Shown here: positions 18,220 to 27,758 of the stretch, piece after piece
Position numbering within the stretch: the stretch's first letter is position 1
Layout of the letters: every line of letters begins with the position of its first letter
The notes under the pieces: model-generated
Told to the model about the DNA's origin: nothing
Seen by the model: the letters and a program-made list of their open reading frames with translations, nothing else
Database searches by the model: none
Program-made: the position numbers and the translations under genes
Assembly (NCBI GenBank): GCA_029245025.1
Contig: JAQWQC010000006.1
Location: forward strand, 62,001 to 126,000
From: Rhodospirillaceae bacterium
GTDB lineage: Bacteria > Pseudomonadota > Alphaproteobacteria > Rhodospirillales > Rhodospirillaceae
Direction of reading: 5' to 3'
Length of the DNA: 64,000 bases

Positions 18220-19797
18220 GTGAATATACAAACTGCTGACGTCGCCCTCGCTACGCTAGCTGAGTCACTCGGCGCCGAGCACGTATTGACCGACGAAGCA
18301 GTACGGGCATTTTTCTCTACAGACTTGTTCTATAAAGGCACACCACCCTGTGCCGTAATCAGCCCGGGCTCTGTCGAGCAACTGGCCGCTGCGGTAAAGA
18401 CGATTGTAGAGTCGGGATTGGCGGTTGTTCCGCGTGGCGGAGGACTTTCCTACTCTGCAGGATATGTCGCGGACCACAGCGATGCTGTGGTTGTCGATAC
18501 ACGACGGCTCAATCAAATCATTGAGATCAATCAAGAGGATATGTTCGTCACTGTTGAGACGGGCGTAACTTGGCAAGCCTTAGACGAGGCACTAGAGAAA
18601 CACGGGCTACGCACTCCGTTTTGGGGCACTGGCTCGGGCAAGCACGCCACAGTTGGTGCAACTCTATCGCAGAACGGGATCAACTATGGCTCGGGGCAGT
18701 ATGGATTTGCCGGGCAATCTGTCATTGGTCTTAGCGTGGTGGTTGCCAATGGCAACGTCATTAAAACTGGAACTGGTGGCAACGACCAGGCGGCAACCCC
18801 TTTCCTTCGGCACTACGGTCCAGATTTAACGGGACTTTTTGTCGGCGACTGCGGCGCACTGGGCATCAAAGTAACCGCGACACTGCAGTTGATAAAGCGG
18901 CCAGCCGTCACACGCTACGCAGCCTACGAGTATGGGTCGTCGGATTTGTTTTGCGAGGCGCTCAGCGAAATTGCCCGTTGCCAAGTGGTCTCAGAATGTT
19001 TTGGCTTCGACCCTGGATTTACGTCCATGCGCACGACCTACGCGGGGGTTAAAGACGGCCTTAAACTGCTGAGCGGCGTTGCCACGTCTGCGGAGTCTCT
19101 CGGCCAAGGGATAAAAGAAGCGATCAAAGTCGCGGCAGCAGGGCGGGCGTACCTCGATGGCATTCAGTATTCGATCCACATCACCGTTGATGGCTGTGAC
19201 GAAGACGACGCTACGCTACGCTTAGCTACCGCAGACAAAATATTGAGCGCGCAGGGTACAGAAATCGAGGCCAGTGTGCCTAAAGTCATGCGCGGCACGC
19301 CCTTTCCTGACCCGACAATCATTCTGGGTCATAATGGCGAACTGTGGGTACCGATGCATGGCATCGTTCCTCATTCTCAACTCAAGGCGCTGCTCAAGAA
19401 CTTGGATCAATACATGAATGATCAAGAACAGGTCATCCAAGAGCACGGTATCGCTTGGGCGATTACCGCGGTTCCCGCAGGACCATCGGGTATTTTGGTT
19501 GAGCCCAATCTGTACTGGCGCGATGAACGATCTGCCATGACGGAGAGTTATTTGCCCGACACTTACCTCAGTCAAAAACAACGCTACCCGGCCAATGCCG
19601 AGACCAAAGCGACGGTGCGACATCTGCGCGAAGGCATGATCGATGTGTTTCGCGCCTTGGGGGCGGCACATCTCCAAATCGGGCGGGTTTATCCTTTTTT
19701 GGAAAGTCGCAGCCCCGACGTACAAGCCTTGCTCAAAACTTTAAAAGCCCAACTTGATCCACAGGGTCGCATCAACCCAGGGTCACTCGGATTATGA
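18220..19797 (+). CDS. FAD-binding oxidoreductase, vanillyl-alcohol-oxidase (VAO) type, paralogue 1
   Basis: The 525-residue flavoenzyme has the PCMH-type FAD domain in its N-terminal half: CAVISPGSVEQL, PRGGGLSYSAGY (71-82) and GTGSGKHATVGATLSQNG. The C-terminal cap has the family ending LDPQGRINPGSLGL. VAO-type enzymes oxidise para-substituted phenols or related alcohols. The start is GTG at 18220, 9 bp after the methyltransferase. The stop overlaps the ATG of the following TRAP-binding protein (ATGA). A close paralogue is at 27967. Confidence 0.88.
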   Translation: MNIQTADVALATLAESLGAEHVLTDEAVRAFFSTDLFYKGTPPCAVISPGSVEQLAAAVKTIVESGLAVVPRGGGLSYSAGYVADHSDAVVVDTRRLNQIIEINQEDMFVTVETGVTWQALDEALEKHGLRTPFWGTGSGKHATVGATLSQNGINYGSGQYGFAGQSVIGLSVVVANGNVIKTGTGGNDQAATPFLRHYGPDLTGLFVGDCGALGIKVTATLQLIKRPAVTRYAAYEYGSSDLFCEALSEIARCQVVSECFGFDPGFTSMRTTYAGVKDGLKLLSGVATSAESLGQGIKEAIKVAAAGRAYLDGIQYSIHITVDGCDEDDATLRLATADKILSAQGTEIEASVPKVMRGTPFPDPTIILGHNGELWVPMHGIVPHSQLKALLKNLDQYMNDQEQVIQEHGIAWAITAVPAGPSGILVEPNLYWRDERSAMTESYLPDTYLSQKQRYPANAETKATVRHLREGMIDVFRALGAAHLQIGRVYPFLESRSPDVQALLKTLKAQLDPQGRINPGSLGL

Positions 19798-20825
19798 CCA
19801 CACGCACCTGGACTCTTTTGAGGCAGCTCGCTCTTTTTGTCGGCCTTTCCGCGATTATACCGGTGCACGGTATGGCGGCCGACCAGATACCGACCACCAT
19901 CGGCGCGTTCTCGACCCCAGCCCTGTCGTCAGACAAATTCTATCGTGACATGGGGGCATACATTGCCGATGCATCTGGCGCACCCTTTGATGTCAAACTT
20001 CTTGTGCGTGGAGAAATTGGGTCTGACGAAGCCCATTTTTATGCGTTACGTCGCGGTCGTATTCAAATTGCGGGCGTTGGGTTTCAATCGGTCGCAACAG
20101 CGGTACCAGAACTCACCGTACTGAACGCGGCCTATCTGTTCGGATCATGGGCCGAAGTGGATTTCGTATACGAAACTGCGGTTGTGCCTTTCATCAATGC
20201 ACTGTTGGCGGGGCAAGGTGTCGTAGGTATCCGTTTATTTGGCGCTGCATGGCATGGCCTCTACGCCAAAACACCAATTTACCTACCAGCCGACGCAGCA
20301 GGTCGGCGATTCCGGGCGTTGATTGATCCGGCGTCTCAATTGTTCGTTCAAGCCCTGGGTGCAGATACCTTCCAAGTTGCCTCCACAGAAGTAGTGACAG
20401 CGTTGCAAACAGGGCTGATCGAAGCCGGTGAAACCAACTCCCATGTCTACAACATGACGGGCACCTCCATGGATGCACCCTACTTTACGCGCACGCGGAA
20501 CACACCGACCGTGATCGCCGTCTTGGCCAACAAAAAATGGTTCGACGGACTCACCCCAGATCAGCAGCAACGGGTGATGGACTCCCATCCTTCAATGCAA
20601 GAATCCGGAATGGCGTTGCGGGCCGATGAAGAACGCATGTTGGCTGAGTCGGCGGCCAGCCACGTCACGATCATCGAACCCACTCCCGATCAACTCACGG
20701 CATGGCGCACGGTTGGTCAGTCCACCCATCGGGCGTTGATTGACCAGGTCGGGGGACGCGCCCAAGAGCTGTACGATATGGTTCTCCAGGCAAAAGCAGA
20801 CTTCCGCACCCAAACAGCGAAGTGA
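19794..20825 (+). CDS. TRAP transporter solute-binding protein, DctP family (orphan), paralogue 2
   Basis: The 343-residue periplasmic protein has a signal peptide in about residues 1-26 ending GMAA. Its core reads VRGEIGSDEAHFYALRRGRI and later LQTGLIEAGETNSHVY, as in the homologue at 5256. The gene overlaps the upstream oxidase stop by 4 nt, so translation is probably coupled and the ligand may be the substrate or precursor of that pathway. No DctQ/DctM genes are adjacent; the next gene is an MFS carrier. Confidence 0.85.
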   Translation: MTTRTWTLLRQLALFVGLSAIIPVHGMAADQIPTTIGAFSTPALSSDKFYRDMGAYIADASGAPFDVKLLVRGEIGSDEAHFYALRRGRIQIAGVGFQSVATAVPELTVLNAAYLFGSWAEVDFVYETAVVPFINALLAGQGVVGIRLFGAAWHGLYAKTPIYLPADAAGRRFRALIDPASQLFVQALGADTFQVASTEVVTALQTGLIEAGETNSHVYNMTGTSMDAPYFTRTRNTPTVIAVLANKKWFDGLTPDQQQRVMDSHPSMQESGMALRADEERMLAESAASHVTIIEPTPDQLTAWRTVGQSTHRALIDQVGGRAQELYDMVLQAKADFRTQTAK

Positions 20826-20869
20826 GCCTCCAGTAGGGACGCGTTAACACGTCCGTGCCATAAGACAAC

Positions 20870-22111
20870 ATGACTTCTTTGTTGCCAGATTTTTCCGCTA
20901 CCCGGCGGGTGCTGTCCAATCGGAATTTCGCCCTATACACCGCGGGCAATTTCGTCTCGTTGGTTGGCACGTGGATTCAACGCCTGGCCCAAGGCTGGTT
21001 GGTTTGGCAGCTTACCGAGTCAGGAACATGGCTCGGGGCAGTGGCTGTTGCAGAGTTCTTACCAACGCTCATTGTCACCCCCATCACAGGGGCTCTGGCT
21101 GATCGGTTCGACCGCCGGATACTCGCCGTCATCGGACAGTTTCTCGCCTGCTTCCAGGCCGTCGCGTTGTGCACGATCACCGCTCTTGGCCTGGCCACTC
21201 CGGAGTTGATATTCGGCCTCGCGACCATCGGCGGCATCGTCTATCCGCTGGTGCAAACGGCACGCCTCACGCTCATTCCATCATTACTAGACAAAGAGGA
21301 TTACACATCGGCAATCGCCATCACCGCCGTCTCTTTTAATGTGACCCGCATTGCCGGACCCGCCATTGCCGGAGTGGTGATTTCAGCCTTAGGAATCGCG
21401 CCGGCTTTTGGCCTTAATGCCGTAAGTTATCTGGCTGTGATTTTCGCACTGCTCGCTCTGAGAATTCCCAAGATGGAAAAGAAAGAAAAAGAGAGCGCGA
21501 GCATTCTCGCCGACCTGATTGAAGGCTGGCGCTACATGGCACGGCACAAAGCTCTTGGTCCGCTTCTATTGTTGTGGGGCATCGCGTGTATGTTTGCGCT
21601 TCCGCTGCAACACCTGCTGCCAGGGATTATCGACACCTACTACGGCGGCGGCCCTGAAATGCTTGCGACCTTTACCGCCACCATGGGCATCGCCGCGGTG
21701 TTCACCGGGGTCTACATGGCGCAACGGTCCGGCCCGCGTGGCCTCACTCGGATGACCCTCATCGCCACCGTGTTTTGCGGATTGGCCACAGCTGGTTTTG
21801 CTGCCACCCACACCGAAGTTATTGCTTACATCATGATCGGCGTATTGGGCTTGTTTGGCGTTGCGCTCGGCACCACCTCCCAGACCTTGGTGCAAACCGC
21901 AGTAGACGAATCTTATCGCGGCCGCGCGCTCAGTGTCTGGTACACCGTGATAGGTGGTGGCCAAGCGTTGGGGGCACTAATCCTCGGCGCCCTGGCCGAA
22001 CTCTACGGCTTTGGCCCGCCGCTTATTGTAGCAGGCCTCTTTACCGCACTGGCCGCCGTAGCGATGCTGCCCAAACGCAGCCGCTACGCCAACCTTCTCG
22101 AACAGACTTAA
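20870..22111 (+). CDS. MFS transporter (EntS/MFS_3-like)
   Basis: The 413-residue inner-membrane carrier has about 12 hydrophobic helices. The family opening is RNFALYTAGNFVSLVGTWIQ, and the loop after TM2 carries the motif A signature GALADRFDRR. The second half has MFS spacing, with a conserved DESYRGRALSVW near TM10. Members of this group usually export small molecules. It lies 44 bp after the TRAP-binding protein and ends 3 bp from the convergent DUF1838 gene. The substrate is unknown; export of an aromatic product would fit the context. Confidence 0.88.
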   Translation: MTSLLPDFSATRRVLSNRNFALYTAGNFVSLVGTWIQRLAQGWLVWQLTESGTWLGAVAVAEFLPTLIVTPITGALADRFDRRILAVIGQFLACFQAVALCTITALGLATPELIFGLATIGGIVYPLVQTARLTLIPSLLDKEDYTSAIAITAVSFNVTRIAGPAIAGVVISALGIAPAFGLNAVSYLAVIFALLALRIPKMEKKEKESASILADLIEGWRYMARHKALGPLLLLWGIACMFALPLQHLLPGIIDTYYGGGPEMLATFTATMGIAAVFTGVYMAQRSGPRGLTRMTLIATVFCGLATAGFAATHTEVIAYIMIGVLGLFGVALGTTSQTLVQTAVDESYRGRALSVWYTVIGGGQALGALILGALAELYGFGPPLIVAGLFTALAAVAMLPKRSRYANLLEQT

Positions 22112-22114
22112 GCC

Positions 22115-23110
22115 TTAGCTGCCGCCGGGCTGCACCGGCTCCTGTTCAATCGCATACATTTCCAAGCTGGAGAGACTCGGTTCTTCAAGAGTGGCCGGTG
22201 GCTCCAGGTATTTGGGGAAATTCTTTGCCGTGTACTCGACAATATTGGCGGGCAATTCTTCAACGGTTTCAACGCCACCAGCCGTGAGACAGTTGTACAA
22301 GCAATGCCCTGGCGCTTGTCCCATAAGCATCCACGGTAGCCACGGCGTCACCCGGTTCCACGAACCGTAGTCCCGAACGGCCGTCAGCTCCTCGTTCTGC
22401 ATGTCGTCCAACGAAATAATATGCAGGAACATTTCGGACACCCGATTCATGGGGCCGGAGCTTTCTCGAATCCACTTCTTGGGATCGAGTGCATTCTTGT
22501 AATAGAGATGGATGTGCTCCTCCATCATCAGCCGGTCACCTTCAACCCGCCAAGACTTTATGTAGGGCTTGCGCTCCACATTGTCGTCATTCAGCCCACC
22601 GTAGTTGGGGGGTAAGGGGTAAAACTCTTCGTAGATTGTATTGAACGGATCATTGGCGACATGAACCACCCGCACCTTCTCTTCGGTGTAGGGGTTTATC
22701 ATTTCCTCTATGATTTCCCCGGTCGCAAGATCGTAGTAGTAGCCAACCTCGCGGTGCAGTTTCTGCCAGCCCGGGCGATCCGTGAGAGGCACCAACTTGG
22801 TTGCCCCAAAACCACGAAACCCACAGATGTTTTGGAGCGGACGTCCGGGTGCCACCCCCATAACGATTCCGTCGTACCAACCGAAGCGGGACTTACTTGG
22901 ATCAATGTTTCCGTGCATACGCGCGGCAGCGATCATATTGCCCGTCTTATCCGTCAGGTCGATATACGGGCCGTTGAGACCAGCACCTTCAATTTTGCGC
23001 ACGGATGCTTGGGCTGGCATCGCCCCACCCAAAGTGGCTGCAGCCGCAGTGGCACCTGCCACGCCAATTGAGGCTAGGACTTCGCGACGTTCGAGCAGAG
23101 ATTCTGTCAT
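22115..23110 (-). CDS. DUF1838 family protein, Tat-exported
   Basis: The 331-residue protein has a twin-arginine signal, ERREVLASIGVAG, then an Ala-rich stretch and a cleavage site near AQA (about residue 36). The body matches DUF1838: REVGYYYDLATGEIIEE followed by NPYTEEKVRVVHVANDPF. No enzyme activity is established for this family. The ATG at 23110 places the Arg pair at residues 8-9; an upstream in-frame start would add 15 residues before the signal and is unlikely. It lies 22 bp downstream of the nitrilase gene and is probably co-transcribed with it. Confidence 0.85.
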   Translation of the reverse strand: MTESLLERREVLASIGVAGATAAAATLGGAMPAQASVRKIEGAGLNGPYIDLTDKTGNMIAAARMHGNIDPSKSRFGWYDGIVMGVAPGRPLQNICGFRGFGATKLVPLTDRPGWQKLHREVGYYYDLATGEIIEEMINPYTEEKVRVVHVANDPFNTIYEEFYPLPPNYGGLNDDNVERKPYIKSWRVEGDRLMMEEHIHLYYKNALDPKKWIRESSGPMNRVSEMFLHIISLDDMQNEELTAVRDYGSWNRVTPWLPWMLMGQAPGHCLYNCLTAGGVETVEELPANIVEYTAKNFPKYLEPPATLEEPSLSSLEMYAIEQEPVQPGGS

Positions 23111-23132
23111 GGGATATTCCTTTTGTTGAGTG

Positions 23133-24884
23133 CTATGCCGCTTTTGACGGCGCACGATAGACGCCCGTTTCGCGATAGCGGGCCATGGTTTCTAGGACGA
23201 TTTTAATACCTTCATCGGCGGTCTCGGTGGGCTTCTCTAACGCCCAATCCATTGGAAAGCCGTTGTGATTGCGATACATCGCCGCCGCCGTGTCAAAGTC
23301 GATCTTATCAATAATGGATAGGTCCGTGTCGCGACGGGCACGACGTAGCGCTTCAATATCTACCTTGGCAACCAACGGCACTTCACCACCTGTATCGGCC
23401 ACGGCGACGGCGCGCCCGTCAGGACCGATCAACTTTGAATATCCCCGATGGAAAAAAGTCGTCGGTGCATCGGGGGTTACCGCCTCACACCCCGCATTGG
23501 CGCTGGCAATGTAAATTTGATTTTCTGCGGCATGGGCGCGCTTGGCCACATCCCATGCCGTGCGGTGACCGTTGTGAGGCTCGCCCGTGGGATACACAAT
23601 CAGCTCAGCGCCACGCAGGGTGAGTGAGCGCCACAGTTCGGGAAAATTCGTGTCGTAGCAAATGCACGCGCCAAGACGTCCAATGTCCGTATCAACGACG
23701 GGGAAGATGCCGTCTTCGCCATAGCGTTGAACATATTCCGAGTAGACATTTCCGGGCGTGGTGTTGTTAAGGAGCCCGTTGATATCGCCGCATTGCAGCT
23801 TACGGTATTTGAGAATCACATCGCCCGACGGATTAATAATGAAGGCCGTGTTGAACCAACGACGCGGCCAGTCCGGATCGTATTCAAAAATTGCGCCACC
23901 GACATAGGACCCAATCTTAGAGGCAAATTCTTGCAAGCGGGCAAAATGCTGGCCGTCCATACGGATACCGACGTTGGGCCAAAAATCATCGACCGATTTC
24001 CCGAACGCAGCACCAGTCATCCAATACTCTGGAAAGACCACAAGTTTGATGCCCGGCTGCATAGCAAACTTGCCCGCAAGGCCAAGGCTGCGATCAAGGT
24101 TTGCAGAAATAACCTCATCGGCCTGTTCAACGCTGGGCACGGTGGTAATATGGGCTTGCGCGATAAGCACTTGATAAGGCGCTATGGGTTTAGCTGGCTC
24201 TGTCGCCCAATCCTTGGCACGGGCGGCCGCACGATCGTATTCCACCGCATAAAGTTTAGTACGCAGTTGCGCCGGAAAATTGAGCATCGGTGCGGTGCGC
24301 GAGGTCCGTAAAGTTTCCAGATCAATCTTAGTTGCAATGGCGTCGGTCTCTGCGCCACCAGAGACAAGAGTCTCGCCGTGGGAATCCCAAACACCTGACG
24401 TGCCACCGGCAGATGCCGTTAGCAGAGCCGCCAAGTTTTCGTAAGCGCGGCCTGACCGGGCCAACTCGCGTGCACCGGACAAAGCGTCTGGTCGTTCGCG
24501 CGATGGGTTGAGGATGATCTCAGCTCCGCCAAGCGTATGACCACGCACCACTTCATGAATGCGCACATCGTCACCAACCACAACAGCCAGATCGCCGATA
24601 TTGGACCGGACCACTGGATAGGACTCCGCGGCATCGGCCAAAAGATTTTTACCGGTCGGAGACAATAGGAATGCTGTCGATCCAATGGCTCCGGCTAGAT
24701 GCACCTTATAGTCCCGCGCAACGTCAGCGAGCCCACCTATACCAATGTCTGTGGAACCTGGCATTTGCGGCAGAACGACTAGCTGGAGATCCGCATAATC
24801 ATCTGAAAGTCCTGTGATCCGCTCACCCCAATCTTCTCCGGTCGGCGTCGGTCCATCGGTCAAGCAAGCGGCCGTATAGCGCAT
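23133..24884 (-). CDS. Tandem nitrilase-superfamily hydrolase with a degenerate N-terminal domain
   Basis: The 583-residue protein consists of two carbon-nitrogen hydrolase folds. The C-terminal one (about 240-520) has the full triad: Glu286 in VFPEYW, Lys362 in KYRKLQ and Cys409 in ACICYD. The N-terminal one (about 1-225) keeps the strand pattern but has Gln40 in VVLPQMPG where Glu should be and Gly104 in VVVGDDV where Cys should be, so it is almost certainly inactive. A single nitrilase domain is near 270-300 residues. The substrate is an amide or nitrile of unknown kind. It precedes DUF1838. Confidence 0.88.
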   Translation of the reverse strand: MRYTAACLTDGPTPTGEDWGERITGLSDDYADLQLVVLPQMPGSTDIGIGGLADVARDYKVHLAGAIGSTAFLLSPTGKNLLADAAESYPVVRSNIGDLAVVVGDDVRIHEVVRGHTLGGAEIILNPSRERPDALSGARELARSGRAYENLAALLTASAGGTSGVWDSHGETLVSGGAETDAIATKIDLETLRTSRTAPMLNFPAQLRTKLYAVEYDRAAARAKDWATEPAKPIAPYQVLIAQAHITTVPSVEQADEVISANLDRSLGLAGKFAMQPGIKLVVFPEYWMTGAAFGKSVDDFWPNVGIRMDGQHFARLQEFASKIGSYVGGAIFEYDPDWPRRWFNTAFIINPSGDVILKYRKLQCGDINGLLNNTTPGNVYSEYVQRYGEDGIFPVVDTDIGRLGACICYDTNFPELWRSLTLRGAELIVYPTGEPHNGHRTAWDVAKRAHAAENQIYIASANAGCEAVTPDAPTTFFHRGYSKLIGPDGRAVAVADTGGEVPLVAKVDIEALRRARRDTDLSIIDKIDFDTAAAMYRNHNGFPMDWALEKPTETADEGIKIVLETMARYRETGVYRAPSKAA

Positions 24885-25008
24885 GGCAGTTATTTCCTAT
24901 TATGTGGGCCGTATGAAAAACTTTGGTTGAGTATAAGATATTCTGCGGCGGGTCAGCGCAGATTCGAATGGGCGCGCCCGTCCTGTTCAACTAGCGACGG
25001 TTACAAAG

Positions 25009-25612
25009 CTAAAGCCCGGGCATGGCCGTGTATTGCGGCAGCGGTTTGATTCGTTCAATCTACGCCTGCACGTTGGGATAATCGCTCAACGCCACCTCCC
25101 CCTGCTCTGCCATTCCAGCATAAGGATAACACGCGATATCCCCGATTGTGGGATGCGCGGTTCAGGCGACACAATTCGACTCGCCAAGCGCATCTTCAAG
25201 CACAGCGAGACCGGCCCTACCTTTTTCTTGCAACTCACCCAGACGCTCCCGCGACTGTTGCATCAATATTGTAACCCGGGCCCACGCCAAGGCTGCGATT
25301 TCTTCGTTGGCGAGCATTAGAAACTGCATGACCCTGGTCATGGTCATCGGCTCGCCGGGAAACCACACTCCAGCGTCATCGTAGTGACGCGCCAAATAAA
25401 CCAGTATTGCCTGACTGTCCCAAATGACTCTGCCGTTGTCGTCGAGCGCCGGAAGTTGAGCCCGCAGATTGATATCAGTGAAGCAACTCTCTTTCATTTC
25501 GCCCTTGGCCCAGTCCACAGGTACGATATCGTGCGCAAGAGCAAGAACGCCGAGCATCATGCGCACCTTGTGTGCAGTTGCGCGACAAGGCAGAGTCGTA
25601 AAGTTTTATCAT
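25009..25612 (-). pseudogene. Glutathione S-transferase pseudogene with three lesions
   Basis: The gene would start at the ATG at 25612 with MIKLYDSALSRNCT, a GST beginning with the active-site Ser/Cys region. A 1-bp shift in the CACACAAGG run then moves the frame to VRMMLGVLALAHDIVPVDWA. This continues through PALDDNGRVIWDSQAILVYL to about 25165, where the frame shifts again to HPTIGDIACYPYAGMAEQG, SDYPNVQA, a TAG in the expected Trp position, and IERIKPLPQYTAMPGL with its own TAG at 25009-25011. The pieces together make a normal 200-residue GST. All three lesions are read directly from sequence. Confidence 0.8.
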
Positions 25613-25623
25613 GTGTACGCGAC

Positions 25624-26589
25624 CTACTTCCCGTCTTCGCGCTGGTTCACTTCCCAAACAAAACCGTCGGGGTCATGAAATCCCATGGAGTGCATCGCGG
25701 TCTCGCCCTGACCGCCGGTTTTGGGCACGGCGCGGCTGAACAGGTCGCGGGTGACTTTGACACCCGAGGCTTTGATTTTGTCGAACATGCCAGTTGCATC
25801 TCTGGTGCCGGCAACAAACACAGCGGACCCGATGCCGGTCTTCCAGGTCGCGTCGCCTGGGTCATCCAGCGGGTCTTTGAGGAATTGCAAGCCAGCCGCC
25901 ATGCCGTAGTAGTCGTGCTCGGCCTTGCACACGGCGAAGCGCACCGTGTCCCCCGCCTTGCCCGCCGCAAGCATGCCTTCAAGATCCATGGTGGAGTCCT
26001 GAATTTTTTGCAGGCCCAACGTGTTGGTAAAGAAATCGAGTGTACGATCGAGATCACGGACGATGCAGGTGGTGCGCCTAATGAGAAACTGCTCCGGATT
26101 GGGGCGGTTGTAGCGGTAATAGAGCTCGTAGAAAAACCCCTCGGGATCAAACATGGCCGCGTTGGAGAATTCGATCGTGCCTTCACCGCGCGGATCGGGG
26201 AAGGTGCCGTCTTCAGGCGCGAAATGAATTTTGGCGCCGGGGAAAGCATCAACCTTTTCCATCAGCGCTGTCATATCGGGCACATCGGCGACCAGCACAA
26301 CATTACCGATGCCGAGCCGATGAGGTGGCGGACCGGGATCAGGCAACTTCGGATCTAGCCATTCCAACAAGCCTATCTTGGCAATCTCCGGATCAGCGCC
26401 CTGCATCATGTAGAGCTTCACCCGGTCGCCCGGCTTACCGCAGGGCAGTATGCCGCCCGAGAGTTCCATTTCAGAACTGTAGGAAACCGTCCAGCCGAGA
26501 ACCTGTTCGTAAAAATCCTTCATGCGCTCCGCATCGCGGACAATGAGTGTGGTGCGCTTCAAAATAATATCGGAAATAGAATCCGTCAT
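25624..26589 (-). CDS. Tandem-domain VOC protein, copy A
   Basis: The 321-residue cytoplasmic protein has two VOC modules. The first opens LKRTTLIVRDAERMKDFYEQ and closes MFDPEGFFYELYY; the second opens IRRTTCIVRDLDRTLDFFTN and closes GFHDPDGFVWEVNQ. In both, the usual first-strand His is Thr, and the closing Glu is kept, so the metal site is partial. It resembles its neighbour at 26610 and probably arose with it by duplication. It lies 20 bp downstream of that gene, so the two likely share one transcript. The substrate is unknown. Confidence 0.82.
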   Translation of the reverse strand: MTDSISDIILKRTTLIVRDAERMKDFYEQVLGWTVSYSSEMELSGGILPCGKPGDRVKLYMMQGADPEIAKIGLLEWLDPKLPDPGPPPHRLGIGNVVLVADVPDMTALMEKVDAFPGAKIHFAPEDGTFPDPRGEGTIEFSNAAMFDPEGFFYELYYRYNRPNPEQFLIRRTTCIVRDLDRTLDFFTNTLGLQKIQDSTMDLEGMLAAGKAGDTVRFAVCKAEHDYYGMAAGLQFLKDPLDDPGDATWKTGIGSAVFVAGTRDATGMFDKIKASGVKVTRDLFSRAVPKTGGQGETAMHSMGFHDPDGFVWEVNQREDGK

Positions 26590-26609
26590 GGCGTGCGTCC
26601 TATTCAGGC

Positions 26610-27581
26610 CTAGCCCACTTCTTTGCGGGTGTTGAGTTCGTAAAAATATCCATCGGGATCAAAGAACGACATGGTCGTCAGCTCGATGGTTTTGCCGTCC
26701 GCGCCGGGGACCTCGTCGTGGTCGGGCGGGCAATGAATGGTATGGGCATAGGTATCGCTCGTATTGAGCATGCGGCTGTTGATATCATTCACATTCTCGG
26801 CGCTGGCGACAAACATCGCGGTGCCAATGCCGATGGTGCGCGGATACGACCCCGGATCGGCCACGGCCGGATCCAGGAATTGCATCAACCCGAGCATACC
26901 GACCTCAGGGTCATTGCCCTGCATAATCGCAACTCTCACCCGAGCACCGGGCTCACCGGCCGGCAACACCTCTCCACCAACGGACATCTCTTGGTCGTAC
27001 CACACAGCCATGCCCATGACGTTTTTATAAAAATCAATCGACGTTTGAATGTCGCGCACGATCAACGTTGTCCGCTTGATGCCAAAGGCATCAATGTTCG
27101 GCGCGTTGCGTTTGTGATTGACCTCGAAGAATAAACCATCGAGATCAAAGAAAGACAGCGTGGTCATTTCAATCTCACCCTTGCCGTCAGGGGTCGGCAC
27201 CGTCCAGTCATGGGGCGGGCAATGAATACGGCAGTCGGGCGACGCCTCGAGGCGTTTAATCAATGGGTCCATGTCAGGCGTTTCACATACAAACACGACA
27301 TCGCCAATCCCGAGACGGGTGCGGTCGGCAAAGCCGGGGTTCTGGGGCAAGCGGGGTCCAGTCCACTCGAGAATGCCCAGCTTGGCCACATCTGAACGAT
27401 TGCCCTCCATGATGCCAAGGTGAACTTCCGCACCGGGCTCTCCCGTGGGAATGATCTTACCGCCGACAGACATGGTTTGGTTGTAGTATTCGGTCATCCC
27501 CACAACATCACGGTAAAACGCGATGGACCGGGCACAGTCGTTGACTAAGATGGTGGTGCGCTTCAGGTGTGTGTCGGTCAT
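26610..27581 (-). CDS. Tandem-domain VOC protein, copy B
   Basis: The 323-residue protein has two VOC modules: LKRTTILVNDCARSIAFYRD to FFDLDGLFFEVNHK and IKRTTLIVRDIQTSIDFYKN to FFDPDGYFYELNTR. Each half includes SVGG and the phrase TGEPGAEV or AGEPGARV. I chose the ATG at 27581 since it sits directly before the first module; an in-frame start at 27644 would add 21 unrelated residues. It is the first gene of a two-VOC unit transcribed away from a small + strand gene. Confidence 0.82.
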   Translation of the reverse strand: MTDTHLKRTTILVNDCARSIAFYRDVVGMTEYYNQTMSVGGKIIPTGEPGAEVHLGIMEGNRSDVAKLGILEWTGPRLPQNPGFADRTRLGIGDVVFVCETPDMDPLIKRLEASPDCRIHCPPHDWTVPTPDGKGEIEMTTLSFFDLDGLFFEVNHKRNAPNIDAFGIKRTTLIVRDIQTSIDFYKNVMGMAVWYDQEMSVGGEVLPAGEPGARVRVAIMQGNDPEVGMLGLMQFLDPAVADPGSYPRTIGIGTAMFVASAENVNDINSRMLNTSDTYAHTIHCPPDHDEVPGADGKTIELTTMSFFDPDGYFYELNTRKEVG

Positions 27582-27758
27582 GGTGTCCCCGGACGTGACA
27601 AGTGTTTGCCCGAGTGTGAGACCAAGCGCGGGGTTTGACCACACCTGGTGCGTGGAATTTTTTTCTAAAGTTTTATCTATAAGAAAAATTACGCCGGTGT
27701 ATCGAGAACAATCGTGCCATCTCTGGCGAACGAGGTTTGGATTGTATATCCTTCGCCC

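Noticed and set aside
24970-24979. GGGCGCGCCC palindrome between the nitrilase gene and the GST remnant
   Set aside because: A 10-bp GC palindrome is expected by chance at this base composition, and nothing else suggests a site.
25384-26358. A 324-codon frame on the + strand opposite the VOC gene at 25624
   Set aside because: The minus strand clearly encodes a two-module VOC protein. The + frame has no domain pattern and arises from high-GC codon bias.
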